From Draconibacterium orientale (lineage in GTDB: Bacteria > Bacteroidota > Bacteroidia > Bacteroidales > Prolixibacteraceae), in the NCBI RefSeq assembly GCF_000626635.1, contig NZ_CP007451.1, forward strand, positions 2,923,501-2,987,500: 64,000 nt of DNA. The letters run 5' to 3'. A program made the translations under genes and the position numbers. Every line of letters begins with the position of its first letter. The first letter of the stretch is position 1. Under the pieces are notes generated by a model. It was given only the letters and a program-made list of their open reading frames with translations. It was not told the origin of the DNA and made no database searches. Shown one piece after another: positions 42,398 through 51,367 of this stretch.

Positions 42398-45300
42398 ATG
42401 AAAAAAATTGCGATTTTTCTATCGATTCTCCTTTTCATGGGTAATTTGGTAGCTTTCGCTCAAACGCAAACAATAACCGGTACGGTTATTTCTGCTGAGG
42501 ACGATATGCCAATACCTGGGGTTTCGGTTTCGGTTAAAGGTACTACATTAGGAACAGTCACCAACATTGATGGTGAATATACTATAAAAGTACCTCAAGA
42601 CGCACAGTCACTGATGTTCAGTTTTGTTGGTATGAAAACTGAAGAAGTGGCCATTGCCGGTTCTACGGTTGATGTTACTTTACAACCTCAGACCATTGGT
42701 GTTGACGAGGTAGTTGTAACAGCTCTTGGTATTTCAAGAGAGAAAAAGTCACTGGGTTATGGTGCGCAAAGTGTACAAAGCGACGCTTTAACAAAAGCAG
42801 CATCACCTAACGTTATGAACTCTCTTTCGGGTAAAGTTGCCGGTGTACAGATTAACCAAACCGGTGGTCAGGTTGGAGCTTCTTCACGTATTGTTATTCG
42901 TGGTAACAGCTCGTTTGGCGATAACCAACCACTTATTGTTGTGGATGGTATTCCAATTTCAAACTCAAACCATACTGCCGGCGACGTTGACTTTGGTAGT
43001 GGTTTGAATGATATTAACCCACAGGATATCGAAAATATCTCGGTACTAAAAGGTGGTGCTGCGGCTGCACTTTATGGTATGCGTGCAGGACACGGTGTTA
43101 TCCTTATTACAACAAAATCGGGTAAAGGCGCCGCAAAAGGTGTTTCTGTTACCTACGATGGTAATTATAATTTCGACCAGGTATCACGTATCCAGGAATT
43201 CCAGAACAAATACGGACAAGGTTACTTAGGTAGTGAATTTTGGCATCAGTACTATGCTCCTGAAATGTCGTACCAGGAATTTGCAACAGGAGGTTTCGAT
43301 CCGGGTATGGGTTTCTCGTATTACGATGGTATTGGTAATGGTGTAAACGATGGTGTTGACGAAAGTTGGGGACCACGTTTGGATATTGGTTTAAATATTC
43401 CGCAATACAACAGCCCTGTTGACGGTAGTGGAAACAGAACTGCAACTCCATGGATCTCTCGTCCTGATAATATTAGAGACTTATACGTTGTTGGACATAC
43501 AACCAGTCATAATATCGGAATTACTTCGGTAGGCGATAATTCAAGTACTCGTTTTTCATTAGGTTATATGGATCAGGCCGGTACATTGCCTAATACTGGT
43601 TTAACACGTTACAATGCCGGTGTTAATTCAAAAGTAACTTTGAATAAATACGTAGAGTTTAACACCACAATTAACTATGCACGTACCGAAAGTGATAACC
43701 TGGTACAAACAGAGTACAACGCAAGTAACCCGTTGCAATCAATTGGTCAGTGGTTCGGTCGTCAGGCCGATATGGTTGACCTGAAAGAAAACTGGCAAAC
43801 CAAAATGGACAATGGTTTCCCATACAACTGGAACAGTAATTACCACAACAACCCTTACTGGAGTTTGAATAACAACACCAACGAATTGCAAAAAGACAGG
43901 GTATTTGGTAAAGCATCTATTTTTGTAAAACCGGTTACCGGTTTAACTATCGAAGGTCGTTTAGGTATGGATTACTACAGCCAGCGAATGATGCGTGTCA
44001 CTTATTCTGGTTCAAACGAAACCATTTTGAGCGCATCAAATGCTGAATTCCACGGTGGTAGTTTTAATCAAGACAAAATCAGCCGTTCTGAAATAAATGC
44101 AGACATTATCGCTTCTTATCAGATAAATTTTGGTGATTTTGACCTGAGTGCACTTGCAGGTGCTAACTACCGCGATATGCAGTACGAAAGTTCTGCTCTT
44201 GGAGCATCTCAGTTAACTGTACCAAACTTGTTTACTGTTTCGAATGTTAGTGGTAGCCCTTCTACTGGGATGGATCACTCATGGGTTCGCACAAACAGTG
44301 TGTATGGTAATGCTTCATTAGGTTATGATAATTTTATTTATGTAGATGTAAGTGTACGTAACGACTGGAGTTCAACTATTGAGGATCCTTTCTTTTACCC
44401 TGCAGTAAGTATGAGTTTCTTGCCACTTGAAGCATTTGATATTGAATCAAACACTATCTCGTACCTGAAACTTCGCGGCGGTTGGTCTAAGGTTGGTGCA
44501 GCAACAGGTGCATACAGAACTGATCCTTATTTCACTGCAAGTTCAAGCACTATTTATGGTGTAACTCAGTATTCTCAGGCAACTACATATCCTCCACTTA
44601 GTTTGAAGCCGGAAAATATTCAAACTACAGAGGTTGGTCTTGAAGCGAACTTCTTTAATAACCGTTTGGGTGTTGATTTAGCGTACTACGATAAAACAAC
44701 TACCGACCAGATTATGAGTGTTTCAATCTCAAAAGCTACCGGTTATAACGCAACATTGGTTAATGCCGGTGAGATAAACAACAAAGGTATTGAAGTACAG
44801 TTAACAGGAAGCATCCTGAAGAAACGTAATGGTTTGAACTGGGATGTAACGCTGAACTGGGCAAGAGATAAATCAGAAATTATTGAGCTTTATACCGACC
44901 CTAATACAGGTCAGGAACTTGAGTCGTACCAGATTGGTAGCCAGTGGGGAACTACTGTTGAAGCACGCCCGGGTGATGAGTGGGGTGTAATTTACGGAAA
45001 CGGTATGGTTCGCGTTGAAGAAGGAGCAAATAAAGGTGCTATTATCGTTGGTAGCAACGGAAGACCAAAAATAGAAGGTCCTAAAAAATTAGGTGCTGTT
45101 AACCCTGACTGGATGGGCGGTATCAGCAACGAATTCTCATACAAAAACTGGAGCGCCGGTTTCTTAATCGAAGTGCGTAAAGGTGGTGATATATTTAGTG
45201 TATCGAATATGTTTGGTGCTTATGGTGGTCAGCTTGGTTTTACTGCTACAGGCGATGTTCGTGAAAACGGTATCGTTCTTGGCCAAAACTTCTTTACCGA

Positions 45301-45661
45301 TAAAACTTTCGTAAAAGAAGATGGTTCGCCTAACGATATTACTACTTCAGCTCAAAGTTTCTTCGAGTCGTACTATAGTAACCGCGAGTTATCTGTTTAC
45401 GATGGTTCGTATGGTAAATTGCGCGAAGCACATATTACCTACAATTTCCCTAAAGGGCTTTTTGGTAGTGGAAACTTCATTAAAGGAGGTTCGGTATCGT
45501 TGGTTGGAAACAACCTGGCAATTCTGTGGTTGCACGATTCAAACATGGCAAAAATCGATCCTGAAAACATAACAGGTTCAGGTAACGGTGGTGTTGGTCT
45601 TGAGTCAACTTCTCTTCCTTCATCAAGAAGTTTTGGTGTTAAATTGAATTTGAAATTCTAA
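42398..45661 (+). CDS. SusC/RagA-type TonB-dependent outer membrane transporter
   Basis: 1087 residues. A signal peptide ends near FAQ (residue 22). Next is the carboxypeptidase-regulatory-like domain (about 25-100; TITGTVISAEDDMPIPGVSV), then the SusC-type plug beginning DEVVVTALGISREKKSLGYG, and a beta-barrel ending in the aromatic C-terminus FGVKLNLKF. It imports large oligomers captured by its SusD partner, energised by TonB. The partner follows 107 bases later. No glycoside hydrolase, sigma/anti-sigma pair or hybrid sensor lies nearby, so the substrate is unknown. Confidence 0.95.
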   Translation: MKKIAIFLSILLFMGNLVAFAQTQTITGTVISAEDDMPIPGVSVSVKGTTLGTVTNIDGEYTIKVPQDAQSLMFSFVGMKTEEVAIAGSTVDVTLQPQTIGVDEVVVTALGISREKKSLGYGAQSVQSDALTKAASPNVMNSLSGKVAGVQINQTGGQVGASSRIVIRGNSSFGDNQPLIVVDGIPISNSNHTAGDVDFGSGLNDINPQDIENISVLKGGAAAALYGMRAGHGVILITTKSGKGAAKGVSVTYDGNYNFDQVSRIQEFQNKYGQGYLGSEFWHQYYAPEMSYQEFATGGFDPGMGFSYYDGIGNGVNDGVDESWGPRLDIGLNIPQYNSPVDGSGNRTATPWISRPDNIRDLYVVGHTTSHNIGITSVGDNSSTRFSLGYMDQAGTLPNTGLTRYNAGVNSKVTLNKYVEFNTTINYARTESDNLVQTEYNASNPLQSIGQWFGRQADMVDLKENWQTKMDNGFPYNWNSNYHNNPYWSLNNNTNELQKDRVFGKASIFVKPVTGLTIEGRLGMDYYSQRMMRVTYSGSNETILSASNAEFHGGSFNQDKISRSEINADIIASYQINFGDFDLSALAGANYRDMQYESSALGASQLTVPNLFTVSNVSGSPSTGMDHSWVRTNSVYGNASLGYDNFIYVDVSVRNDWSSTIEDPFFYPAVSMSFLPLEAFDIESNTISYLKLRGGWSKVGAATGAYRTDPYFTASSSTIYGVTQYSQATTYPPLSLKPENIQTTEVGLEANFFNNRLGVDLAYYDKTTTDQIMSVSISKATGYNATLVNAGEINNKGIEVQLTGSILKKRNGLNWDVTLNWARDKSEIIELYTDPNTGQELESYQIGSQWGTTVEARPGDEWGVIYGNGMVRVEEGANKGAIIVGSNGRPKIEGPKKLGAVNPDWMGGISNEFSYKNWSAGFLIEVRKGGDIFSVSNMFGAYGGQLGFTATGDVRENGIVLGQNFFTDKTFVKEDGSPNDITTSAQSFFESYYSNRELSVYDGSYGKLREAHITYNFPKGLFGSGNFIKGGSVSLVGNNLAILWLHDSNMAKIDPENITGSGNGGVGLESTSLPSSRSFGVKLNLKF

Positions 45662-45768
45662 AACCATAACAAGAGATGAGAACACATGTTATAATACGTA
45701 ACCTTTTAGGAAAAGGGAAGTATTCGGGCGATGTTCTAAATTCAATTGATAAAATAAAAATGATAGAT

Positions 45769-47223
45769 ATGAAAAATATAATAGGAAAATTACTTGCAGT
45801 TAGTTTTCTCATGGCCTTCCTAGTAGTGGGATGTACCGATGATTTCGAGGAGATTAACACCGACCCGGACCGCGCCAAAGACGCACCGGCAACAAACGTA
45901 CTGGCCTGGGTGCTGCGTTACCATACCGATACTTTTTACGATTCGTGGAACAATATGAACGAGCCTTCTACTTACGGAGGCCACATCGCAAAAATTCAGT
46001 ACATCGACGAAGCTCGTTACGTTTTCCGTCCGGGTACTGTAGAAAACAAATGGTACTATGGTTATATTCAATTAAATAACCTGTACGAAATCCGTAAAAA
46101 AGCAGAAGCTGACGGTGCCGACAATATGTTGGCGGTAGCTAAAATTTTGGAAGCAATGATCTTCCAGATTATGACTGATACATGGAGAGATATACCCTAT
46201 TTTGAGTCAATTAAGTTGGGGGATGGCGTATTACTTCCATCGTATGACACTCAGGAAGAGATTTATCCTGCCATGTTAGCTTCGCTTGAAGAAGCCAATA
46301 CTTTGCTTAACTCAGGGTCGAATGATAACCTGGGCGACGGTGATGTTCTTTTTGATGGTGATACTGAAAAATGGCAAAAATTCTGTAACTCTTTACGTTT
46401 GCGTATGGCAATGCGTATTTCAGAGGTTGATCCACTAGGAAAATCGACCATCGAAACCATTATGGGAAATCTTTCGGCTAACCCAATTATGGATAGCAAC
46501 GATGATAACGCTTTCTTCTGGTACCCTGGAAGTACTCCATACCAGGAGACTTGGTACGAAGATGGAACAGGTCGTGATGACCATGGTGTTGCTGATGTTC
46601 TAATTGATGCTTTAAAGGATCTAAATGACCCAAGATTATCGATTATTGCAAAACCTGCAACTGAGGATGGCGAATTCCGCGGATTTACTATTGGTGCTAC
46701 TGCACAACCTGCTTTACCAACTATTTCGCGTATTGGTGCTATTTACAGAGACGACGCTGCCGGATTCTCTCCATTCATGCGTTATGCCGAAGTAATGTTC
46801 CATGTTGCTGAAGCTGCCCAAAAAGGATACAATGTTGGTATGAGTGCTGAAGAGGCATACGAAGCTGCTGTTACCGCATCTTGTGAAGAGAATGGTGTAG
46901 AAGCTGCCGATATCACTGCTTATTTAGCTGCTGATGCTGCTTACGACGGAACATTGGAGCAAATTTACTGGCAAGAGTGGATTGCCCTGTTCAAACAAGG
47001 TATGGAAGCCTGGTCGTTGTACCGCAGAACCGGTGTGCCAACAACACACTATGTGGCTCCTGGTTCTCCTTATACAGGTCATAACACACCTCCTTTCCGT
47101 TACCCTTATCCGAACAATGAGCTTACATTGAACGGTGGTAACTCAAGTTCTTTTGCTGCTGAAGTAACAGACGACTTCTGGGGAAAACAAATGTGGTGGG
47201 ATACCCGTACCGGTGTTCAATAG
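45769..47223 (+). CDS. SusD/RagB-like nutrient-binding outer membrane lipoprotein
   Basis: The ATG at 45769 gives 484 residues with a lipoprotein signal (MKNIIGKLLAVSF, then VVGC as lipobox); the in-frame ATG at 45676 would put 31 extra residues before the signal. After CTDDFEEINTDPDRA comes the TPR-rich SusD fold of the SusD-like_2 group, including WVLRYHTDTFYDSWNN, MTDTWRDIPYFES and the conserved tail RYPYPNNELTLN. It forms the lid over the SusC barrel and binds the ligand. A strong terminator follows, so the operon is susC-susD only. Confidence 0.93.
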   Translation: MKNIIGKLLAVSFLMAFLVVGCTDDFEEINTDPDRAKDAPATNVLAWVLRYHTDTFYDSWNNMNEPSTYGGHIAKIQYIDEARYVFRPGTVENKWYYGYIQLNNLYEIRKKAEADGADNMLAVAKILEAMIFQIMTDTWRDIPYFESIKLGDGVLLPSYDTQEEIYPAMLASLEEANTLLNSGSNDNLGDGDVLFDGDTEKWQKFCNSLRLRMAMRISEVDPLGKSTIETIMGNLSANPIMDSNDDNAFFWYPGSTPYQETWYEDGTGRDDHGVADVLIDALKDLNDPRLSIIAKPATEDGEFRGFTIGATAQPALPTISRIGAIYRDDAAGFSPFMRYAEVMFHVAEAAQKGYNVGMSAEEAYEAAVTASCEENGVEAADITAYLAADAAYDGTLEQIYWQEWIALFKQGMEAWSLYRRTGVPTTHYVAPGSPYTGHNTPPFRYPYPNNELTLNGGNSSSFAAEVTDDFWGKQMWWDTRTGVQ

Positions 47224-47259
47224 ATCACGTTTAATCGAACGTCAGATTATAAAATACAG

Positions 47260-47292
47260 AGAGCTGCGGCAATATGCCGTGGCTCTTTTTTT
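47260..47292 (+). terminator. Terminator after susD
   Basis: AGAGCTGCGGCA (47260-47271) pairs with TGCCGTGGCTCT (47275-47286) through 12 bp with two G-U pairs and an ATA loop, then a run of T. Confidence 0.88.
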
Positions 47293-47321
47293 TAAAAGTC
47301 ACTTTGGTAAAAACAAAAAAG

Positions 47322-47414
47322 TTCACGCAGAGTAGATCACTAAGTTTTCGCAAAGCACGCAAAACAGATTCTATATCTTTGCGAATTTTGCGCTTCTTCT
47401 TTTCTTTGCGTGAA
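47322..47414. repeat. Imperfect CGCAAAG-type inverted repeat
   Basis: Outer arms TTCACGCAGAG and CTTTGCGTGAA match with one mismatch; inner arms TTCGCAAAG and CTTTGCGAA match perfectly. This type of degenerate CGCAAAG element occurs between genes in many environmental Bacteroidota genomes as far as I recall. Confidence 0.6.
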
Positions 47415-47693
47415 ACAATATTGATGTCCTTTCATCATATTGTTGGTGATTTCCGGGAATCATGAATGTTTGATGTTGTAATTAGTTACACCGATTGACT
47501 GATTAATTCGTAGTTCTCGCTGACTACGCTATTACGTATCGAACTTTCAGTCCGGTGAAATCAATAGGGGCAAAGCCCCGATACTTTACAGCATCGGTCG
47601 TTAAGCGCGATGAAATTAATTGGGGCGACAATTTTTTTGCGTACAAGCTATTCAACAGGTTACTTTACGTCAACTGCTGAATAGGTTATAGGC

Positions 47694-48395
47694 TTACAAC
47701 GAGTTATAATACTCAACAAGTTGTGTCAGGTCTTCGGCATTTTTAAATTTTATCTTGTTTTTCTTGATATAAACATCAATCTCTTTTTGGTGCTGATCGA
47801 TCAGTTCATCCATATCTTTACTTTTTCTGATCTTAATGGCCGGCGCTCCTGGCTTTTGCATGTAGTATTCGTCGGGTTTCGGAATAAACTTCGGCGGCTG
47901 TGCTTCTTTGTAGGCGGCTTCTTCTTTGGCTTCCTGGTAAAAAATATCAGGTTTGGCCAATAGGGTAAGATCGCCTTCTGCCAATAGTTTAAAAAATCCC
48001 TTCCTGGTACTGTTTGTAGTGGTAAGGTAATTGGTAAAAATCATTTCGGTTTCGCCCAGTTTTGCCCGCTCAACTGTTTCGGGGTGGGCCAGCTCCAGAA
48101 TAGTGCCATCGCTTGTTTTAAACTCAAGGTTGTCGTTGTAAATGTTGTAGCGAAGCGGAACGTCAGGCACCTGGGTTTTGGCAGTGGTGTAAATAGTGCC
48201 GTTAACAAAAGCATCGTCGAGGTAGGGCGAGCCTTCAATTTTATACTGGGCAATTGTAGGGCTTGGTTTATTGGTGGTCATCTGGTTGGTTCTCAGATAA
48301 TCCATTTTTTCTATAATCTCGTAATTCAGGTATTGGGCCTGCGCGAACGCAATACAAACGATTACAAGTAAAAGTGTTACTGATAATTTCTTCAT
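47694..48395 (-). CDS. Secreted protein of unknown function
   Basis: 233 residues with a signal peptide cut near residue 20 (AFAQAQ). The middle is beta-rich (PYLDDAFVNGTIYTT, PLRYNIYNDNLEFKT) and resembles the secreted unknowns often found in Bacteroidota. The C-terminal third is lysine/glutamate rich and helical (DELIDQHQKEIDVYIKKNKIKFK). No catalytic motif is seen. It stands alone between inverted repeats and the 66-residue gene. Confidence 0.75.
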   Translation of the reverse strand: MKKLSVTLLLVIVCIAFAQAQYLNYEIIEKMDYLRTNQMTTNKPSPTIAQYKIEGSPYLDDAFVNGTIYTTAKTQVPDVPLRYNIYNDNLEFKTSDGTILELAHPETVERAKLGETEMIFTNYLTTTNSTRKGFFKLLAEGDLTLLAKPDIFYQEAKEEAAYKEAQPPKFIPKPDEYYMQKPGAPAIKIRKSKDMDELIDQHQKEIDVYIKKNKIKFKNAEDLTQLVEYYNSL

Positions 48396-48456
48396 TTCTT
48401 GTTGTTTATTGTTCTCTTTAAAGATATAAAATTACGCTGAAGCAGAAAATAGCCGC

Positions 48457-48493
48457 AAAAAAGGGAGACGCGCACCAGGCAACGTCCCCTTTT
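48457..48493 (-). terminator. Terminator for the 66-residue gene
   Basis: AAAAGGG-A-GACG (ending 48470) pairs with CGTCCCCTTTT (48483-48493) with one bulged A. A run of A at 48457 gives the U tract on the minus strand, 42 bases after the stop of the gene at 48535. Confidence 0.65.
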
Positions 48494-48534
48494 AATTTTT
48501 GTTTACCCCAGAAGTTTACTTTATTCTGTTACTA

Positions 48535-48735
48535 CTACATTTTTTCTGCGTCGCTTTTTAACCGCTTCATTGTTTTTTCGGCTATAACGAAGGCTAAGGT
48601 GCCGGCATAAGTGCCCTGGGTTTCTACATCAACAATTTCCATGGCACGCAGGTAGGCCACAATTTTATCGTTGATTGGATAAGTAACTTCATTTGGGATT
48701 GAGATACCTCGTTCGCATGCAACGGGGCAGCTCAT
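48535..48735 (-). CDS. Small protein of unknown function, 66 residues
   Basis: Begins MSCPVACERG with two cysteines four apart and is otherwise a soluble, mixed alpha-beta sequence (NDKIVAYLRAMEIVDVET, TLAFVIAEKTMKRL). It has no recognised family. A minus-strand terminator right after it and coding-like composition support it as a real gene. Confidence 0.5.
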   Translation of the reverse strand: MSCPVACERGISIPNEVTYPINDKIVAYLRAMEIVDVETQGTYAGTLAFVIAEKTMKRLKSDAEKM

Positions 48736-49005
48736 TAATAGTTGGTAACATTTAGTAACAAGGGGTTTATACTATTAATTAGTATTTATTACTTTTAAGC
48801 AACCAGAAAACCAAAATTACCAAATACATTGATCCCGAATCTCTAAAATAACAAACTGCAAATCCATCAAAGGATGGCGAGCAAAATGAATTATTTTAGC
48901 CATGTACAGATTTGTGGTATATTAGAATGTAAGTTTCATAGTTACGAACATAAATGTTCTACATAATTAGGATTTTAAATAGAATATAAAAACCCATAAT
49001 AAATC

Positions 49006-49968
49006 ATGTCAGCAGAAAAAAGACAAGAAGAAAAAACAAGGTTACATCCTCGAAACAAAAACAGGAAAAGATATGATTTAAATGCATTAATAACATCCAA
49101 TCCTGAATTAGTAAATTATGTAAGGTCTAATAAATATGGCGATGATTCAATCGATTATTCAAATCCTGTTGCAGTAAAAGCTCTAAACAAAGCAATACTA
49201 AATTATTATTACGGTATTAAAAACTGGGATTTCCCGGATGAGAATTTATGTCCTCCGGTTCCAGGCAGAGCAGATTACATTCACCACATTGCGGATTTAT
49301 TAGCTGAAAATAATTTTGGCACAATACCATTTGGTGATAAAATTACTTGCTTTGATGTTGGAGTAGGAGCTAGTTGTATTTACCCTTTAATTGGAGTTAC
49401 AGAATATAATTGGAAATTTATTGGGTCTGACATTGATCCTAAATCAATAAAATCAGCTATTAATATTGTAAATTCTAATCCCTCGCTTAATGGTAAGATT
49501 GAGTGTAGATTACAAAAAAGCAGGAAAAATGTTTTTATTGGAATAGTAGGTAGTGAAGATAAAATCGATTGCTCGATATGTAATCCTCCTTTTCATTCTT
49601 CTTTCGAAGATGCACAGAAAGGAACACGAAGAAAAATCAAGAACCTCTCAGGGAAAAAGGAAAAAGCCCCAACACTTAATTTTGCGGGAATTAGCAATGA
49701 ACTTATATGTGATGGTGGAGAATCTAAGTTTATTCATAAAATGGTTATGGAAAGTAAAAAGTTCTCTAAAAACTGTTTTTGGTTTTCAACTTTAGTATCT
49801 AAACAGTCTAATCTAAAAGGAATTTATAATTCATTAAATGCAATTGAGGCTAGTCAGATTAAAACGATTCCCATGGGAACCGGGAATAAAACCAGTCGGA
49901 TTGTAGCTTGGACATTCTTCACAAAGGAAGAACAAAAAGCATGGAGAAAAACCAGATGGAAAACATAA
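49006..49968 (+). CDS. rlmF: 23S rRNA (adenine1618-N6)-methyltransferase
   Basis: 320 residues of the RlmF family. Signatures are LHPRNKNRKRYDLNAL at the N-terminus, CPPVPGRADYIHHIADLL, the SAM site CFDVGVGASCIYPLIG, and the catalytic NPPF motif in CNPPFHSS. It methylates N6 of A1618 in 23S rRNA. Its base composition is markedly more AT-rich than flanking genes and its codons favour A/T third bases, which hints at acquisition by transfer or a different codon regime. No operon partners. Confidence 0.93.
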   Translation: MSAEKRQEEKTRLHPRNKNRKRYDLNALITSNPELVNYVRSNKYGDDSIDYSNPVAVKALNKAILNYYYGIKNWDFPDENLCPPVPGRADYIHHIADLLAENNFGTIPFGDKITCFDVGVGASCIYPLIGVTEYNWKFIGSDIDPKSIKSAINIVNSNPSLNGKIECRLQKSRKNVFIGIVGSEDKIDCSICNPPFHSSFEDAQKGTRRKIKNLSGKKEKAPTLNFAGISNELICDGGESKFIHKMVMESKKFSKNCFWFSTLVSKQSNLKGIYNSLNAIEASQIKTIPMGTGNKTSRIVAWTFFTKEEQKAWRKTRWKT

Positions 49969-50064
49969 GTTACGCACTAATGTAAAAAAGGGTAATAGCT
50001 ACAGCATTGCATATAGCTTATGTTCTGTAAAAGACTAAATTCAAGGTTTAAAACATCCAACGGC

Positions 50065-51330
50065 TTAGGTTTTCCTTTTCTTCTTTTTAGCCGCAGGAAA
50101 CAGCACGTTATTCAGAATAAGCCGGTAACCCGGTGAGTTGGGATGAAGGCTCAGGTCGGTTGGCGGGTCGCCAATCAGGTGGCGGTAATCTTCCGGATCG
50201 TGGCCGCCATAGAAGGTCCAGAATCCTTTGCCTTTTTCTCCGTGGATGTAGCGTGCCTCGTTGGCCGGTTTGTTTTCGCCCAGCACCAGCACGTTCGATT
50301 TCAGCACCTCTTTGCGGTAAGCTGTTGTTTGCCCCATAAAACCTTTAATCAGGTTGCGGTGGTTTTGGCAAAGCATGGTGGGGATAGGGTCCCACTTGGC
50401 CGAAAAATCAAACAGGGTAAAGTAATCGTTTTCGCGGGCAACATGGCGGTGGTCGGTAGCATCGATATTCGAAAACTCGTACACATACGGGCTTTTCTCC
50501 AGCGTAAAATTCTCGAAGGCAAAGGTGTTGTGGAAATCAAGTTTCTCATCAACGTTGGCTTCCATCGGGTCGCCGTCGAACATATTTTCGCAAATATCAA
50601 CACCCACCGCAGCCAGCGAAATATCGTACGTATCGGTAGCTGCGCACATGGCAAACAGAAAACCTCCGTTTTGAACGTATTGCTGTATCTCGCGGGTAAC
50701 AAACGATTTCATTTCCGACACCTTCAGAAAACCCAGTTTTTGTGCCAGCTGTTTGTTAATGTTCACTTCCTCCTGGTACCACGGCATGTGCTGGTACGAA
50801 CGCCAGAATTTGCCAAACTGCCCGGTAAAATCTTCGTGATGCAGGTGCAGCCAGTCGTAATCTTTTAGGTTGCCGTTCAGTATTTCTTCGTCGTAAATAA
50901 TATCGTAATTAATTTCGGCGTAGGTTAGCACCAGGGTTACGGCATCGTCCCAGGGCTGTTTGTTGGGCGGCGAATACACTGCAATTTTCGGTGCTTTGTT
51001 CATGGCCACGGCATCCTGGTTTGCATCGGGCTGGGCAATTTCGTTTAAAATTCCCGTCGCCTGTGCATCACTTATCAGCTCGAAACTTACACCCCGAATC
51101 ACACACTCATTTTCAATTTCGGGGTAGTGCTCCATTAAAAAACTTCCTCCGCGGTAGTTAAGCAGCCATTTAACCTCAATGTCCTGCTCCAGCACCCAAT
51201 AGGCAATGCCGTACGATTTCAGGTGATCCTTTTGCACGTCATCCATGGGAATGAGCAGCGAAACGGCTCCGGCTTGCAATGCCATAAAAAGCATTACCGG
51301 CAACAGGAATATTTTTATGAGTATGCGCAT
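50065..51330 (-). CDS. Secreted protein often named asparagine synthetase B, function unclear
   Basis: 421 residues with a signal peptide (MRILIKIFLLPVMLFMALQAGA). The body resembles Bacteroidota proteins commonly labelled asparagine synthetase B, but it has neither the Ntn-glutaminase cysteine start nor an ATP-pyrophosphatase SGGxDS motif. Features include YDWLHLHHEDFTG, GGFLFAMCAATD (nucleophile-elbow-like, as in ThuA/class I amidotransferase folds) and GKGFWTFYGGHDPEDY. It ends in a lysine-rich tail. The signal peptide makes a cytoplasmic biosynthetic enzyme unlikely. Confidence 0.75.
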   Translation of the reverse strand: MRILIKIFLLPVMLFMALQAGAVSLLIPMDDVQKDHLKSYGIAYWVLEQDIEVKWLLNYRGGSFLMEHYPEIENECVIRGVSFELISDAQATGILNEIAQPDANQDAVAMNKAPKIAVYSPPNKQPWDDAVTLVLTYAEINYDIIYDEEILNGNLKDYDWLHLHHEDFTGQFGKFWRSYQHMPWYQEEVNINKQLAQKLGFLKVSEMKSFVTREIQQYVQNGGFLFAMCAATDTYDISLAAVGVDICENMFDGDPMEANVDEKLDFHNTFAFENFTLEKSPYVYEFSNIDATDHRHVARENDYFTLFDFSAKWDPIPTMLCQNHRNLIKGFMGQTTAYRKEVLKSNVLVLGENKPANEARYIHGEKGKGFWTFYGGHDPEDYRHLIGDPPTDLSLHPNSPGYRLILNNVLFPAAKKKKRKT

Positions 51331-51367
51331 GTTGTTTTTGTATTAGTACAGCAAAACAGGCAATTGG

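Larger units (their letters stand above)
47224..47693. other. 470-base intergenic region with terminator and inverted repeats
   Basis: After the susD terminator this region holds a long imperfect inverted repeat of CGCAAAG type (47322-47414), a GGGGC-AAA-GCCCC hairpin (47568-47580), two similar direct segments (GGTGAAATCAATAGGGGC and GATGAAATTAATTGGGGC), and CTATTCA/TGAATAG arms (47648-47684). No coding sequence is convincing. Confidence 0.55.

Noticed and set aside
47274-47465. 63-codon open frame after susD
   Set aside because: It begins in the susD terminator and crosses an imperfect inverted repeat; no conserved features.
47568-47580. GGGGC-AAA-GCCCC as a terminator
   Set aside because: No T tract follows on either strand and no gene ends nearby in the right direction.
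50143-50868. 241-codon open frame on the plus strand
   Set aside because: It lies entirely antisense to the signal-peptide protein at 50065-51330, has no family features, and looks like a shadow of biased codon usage.
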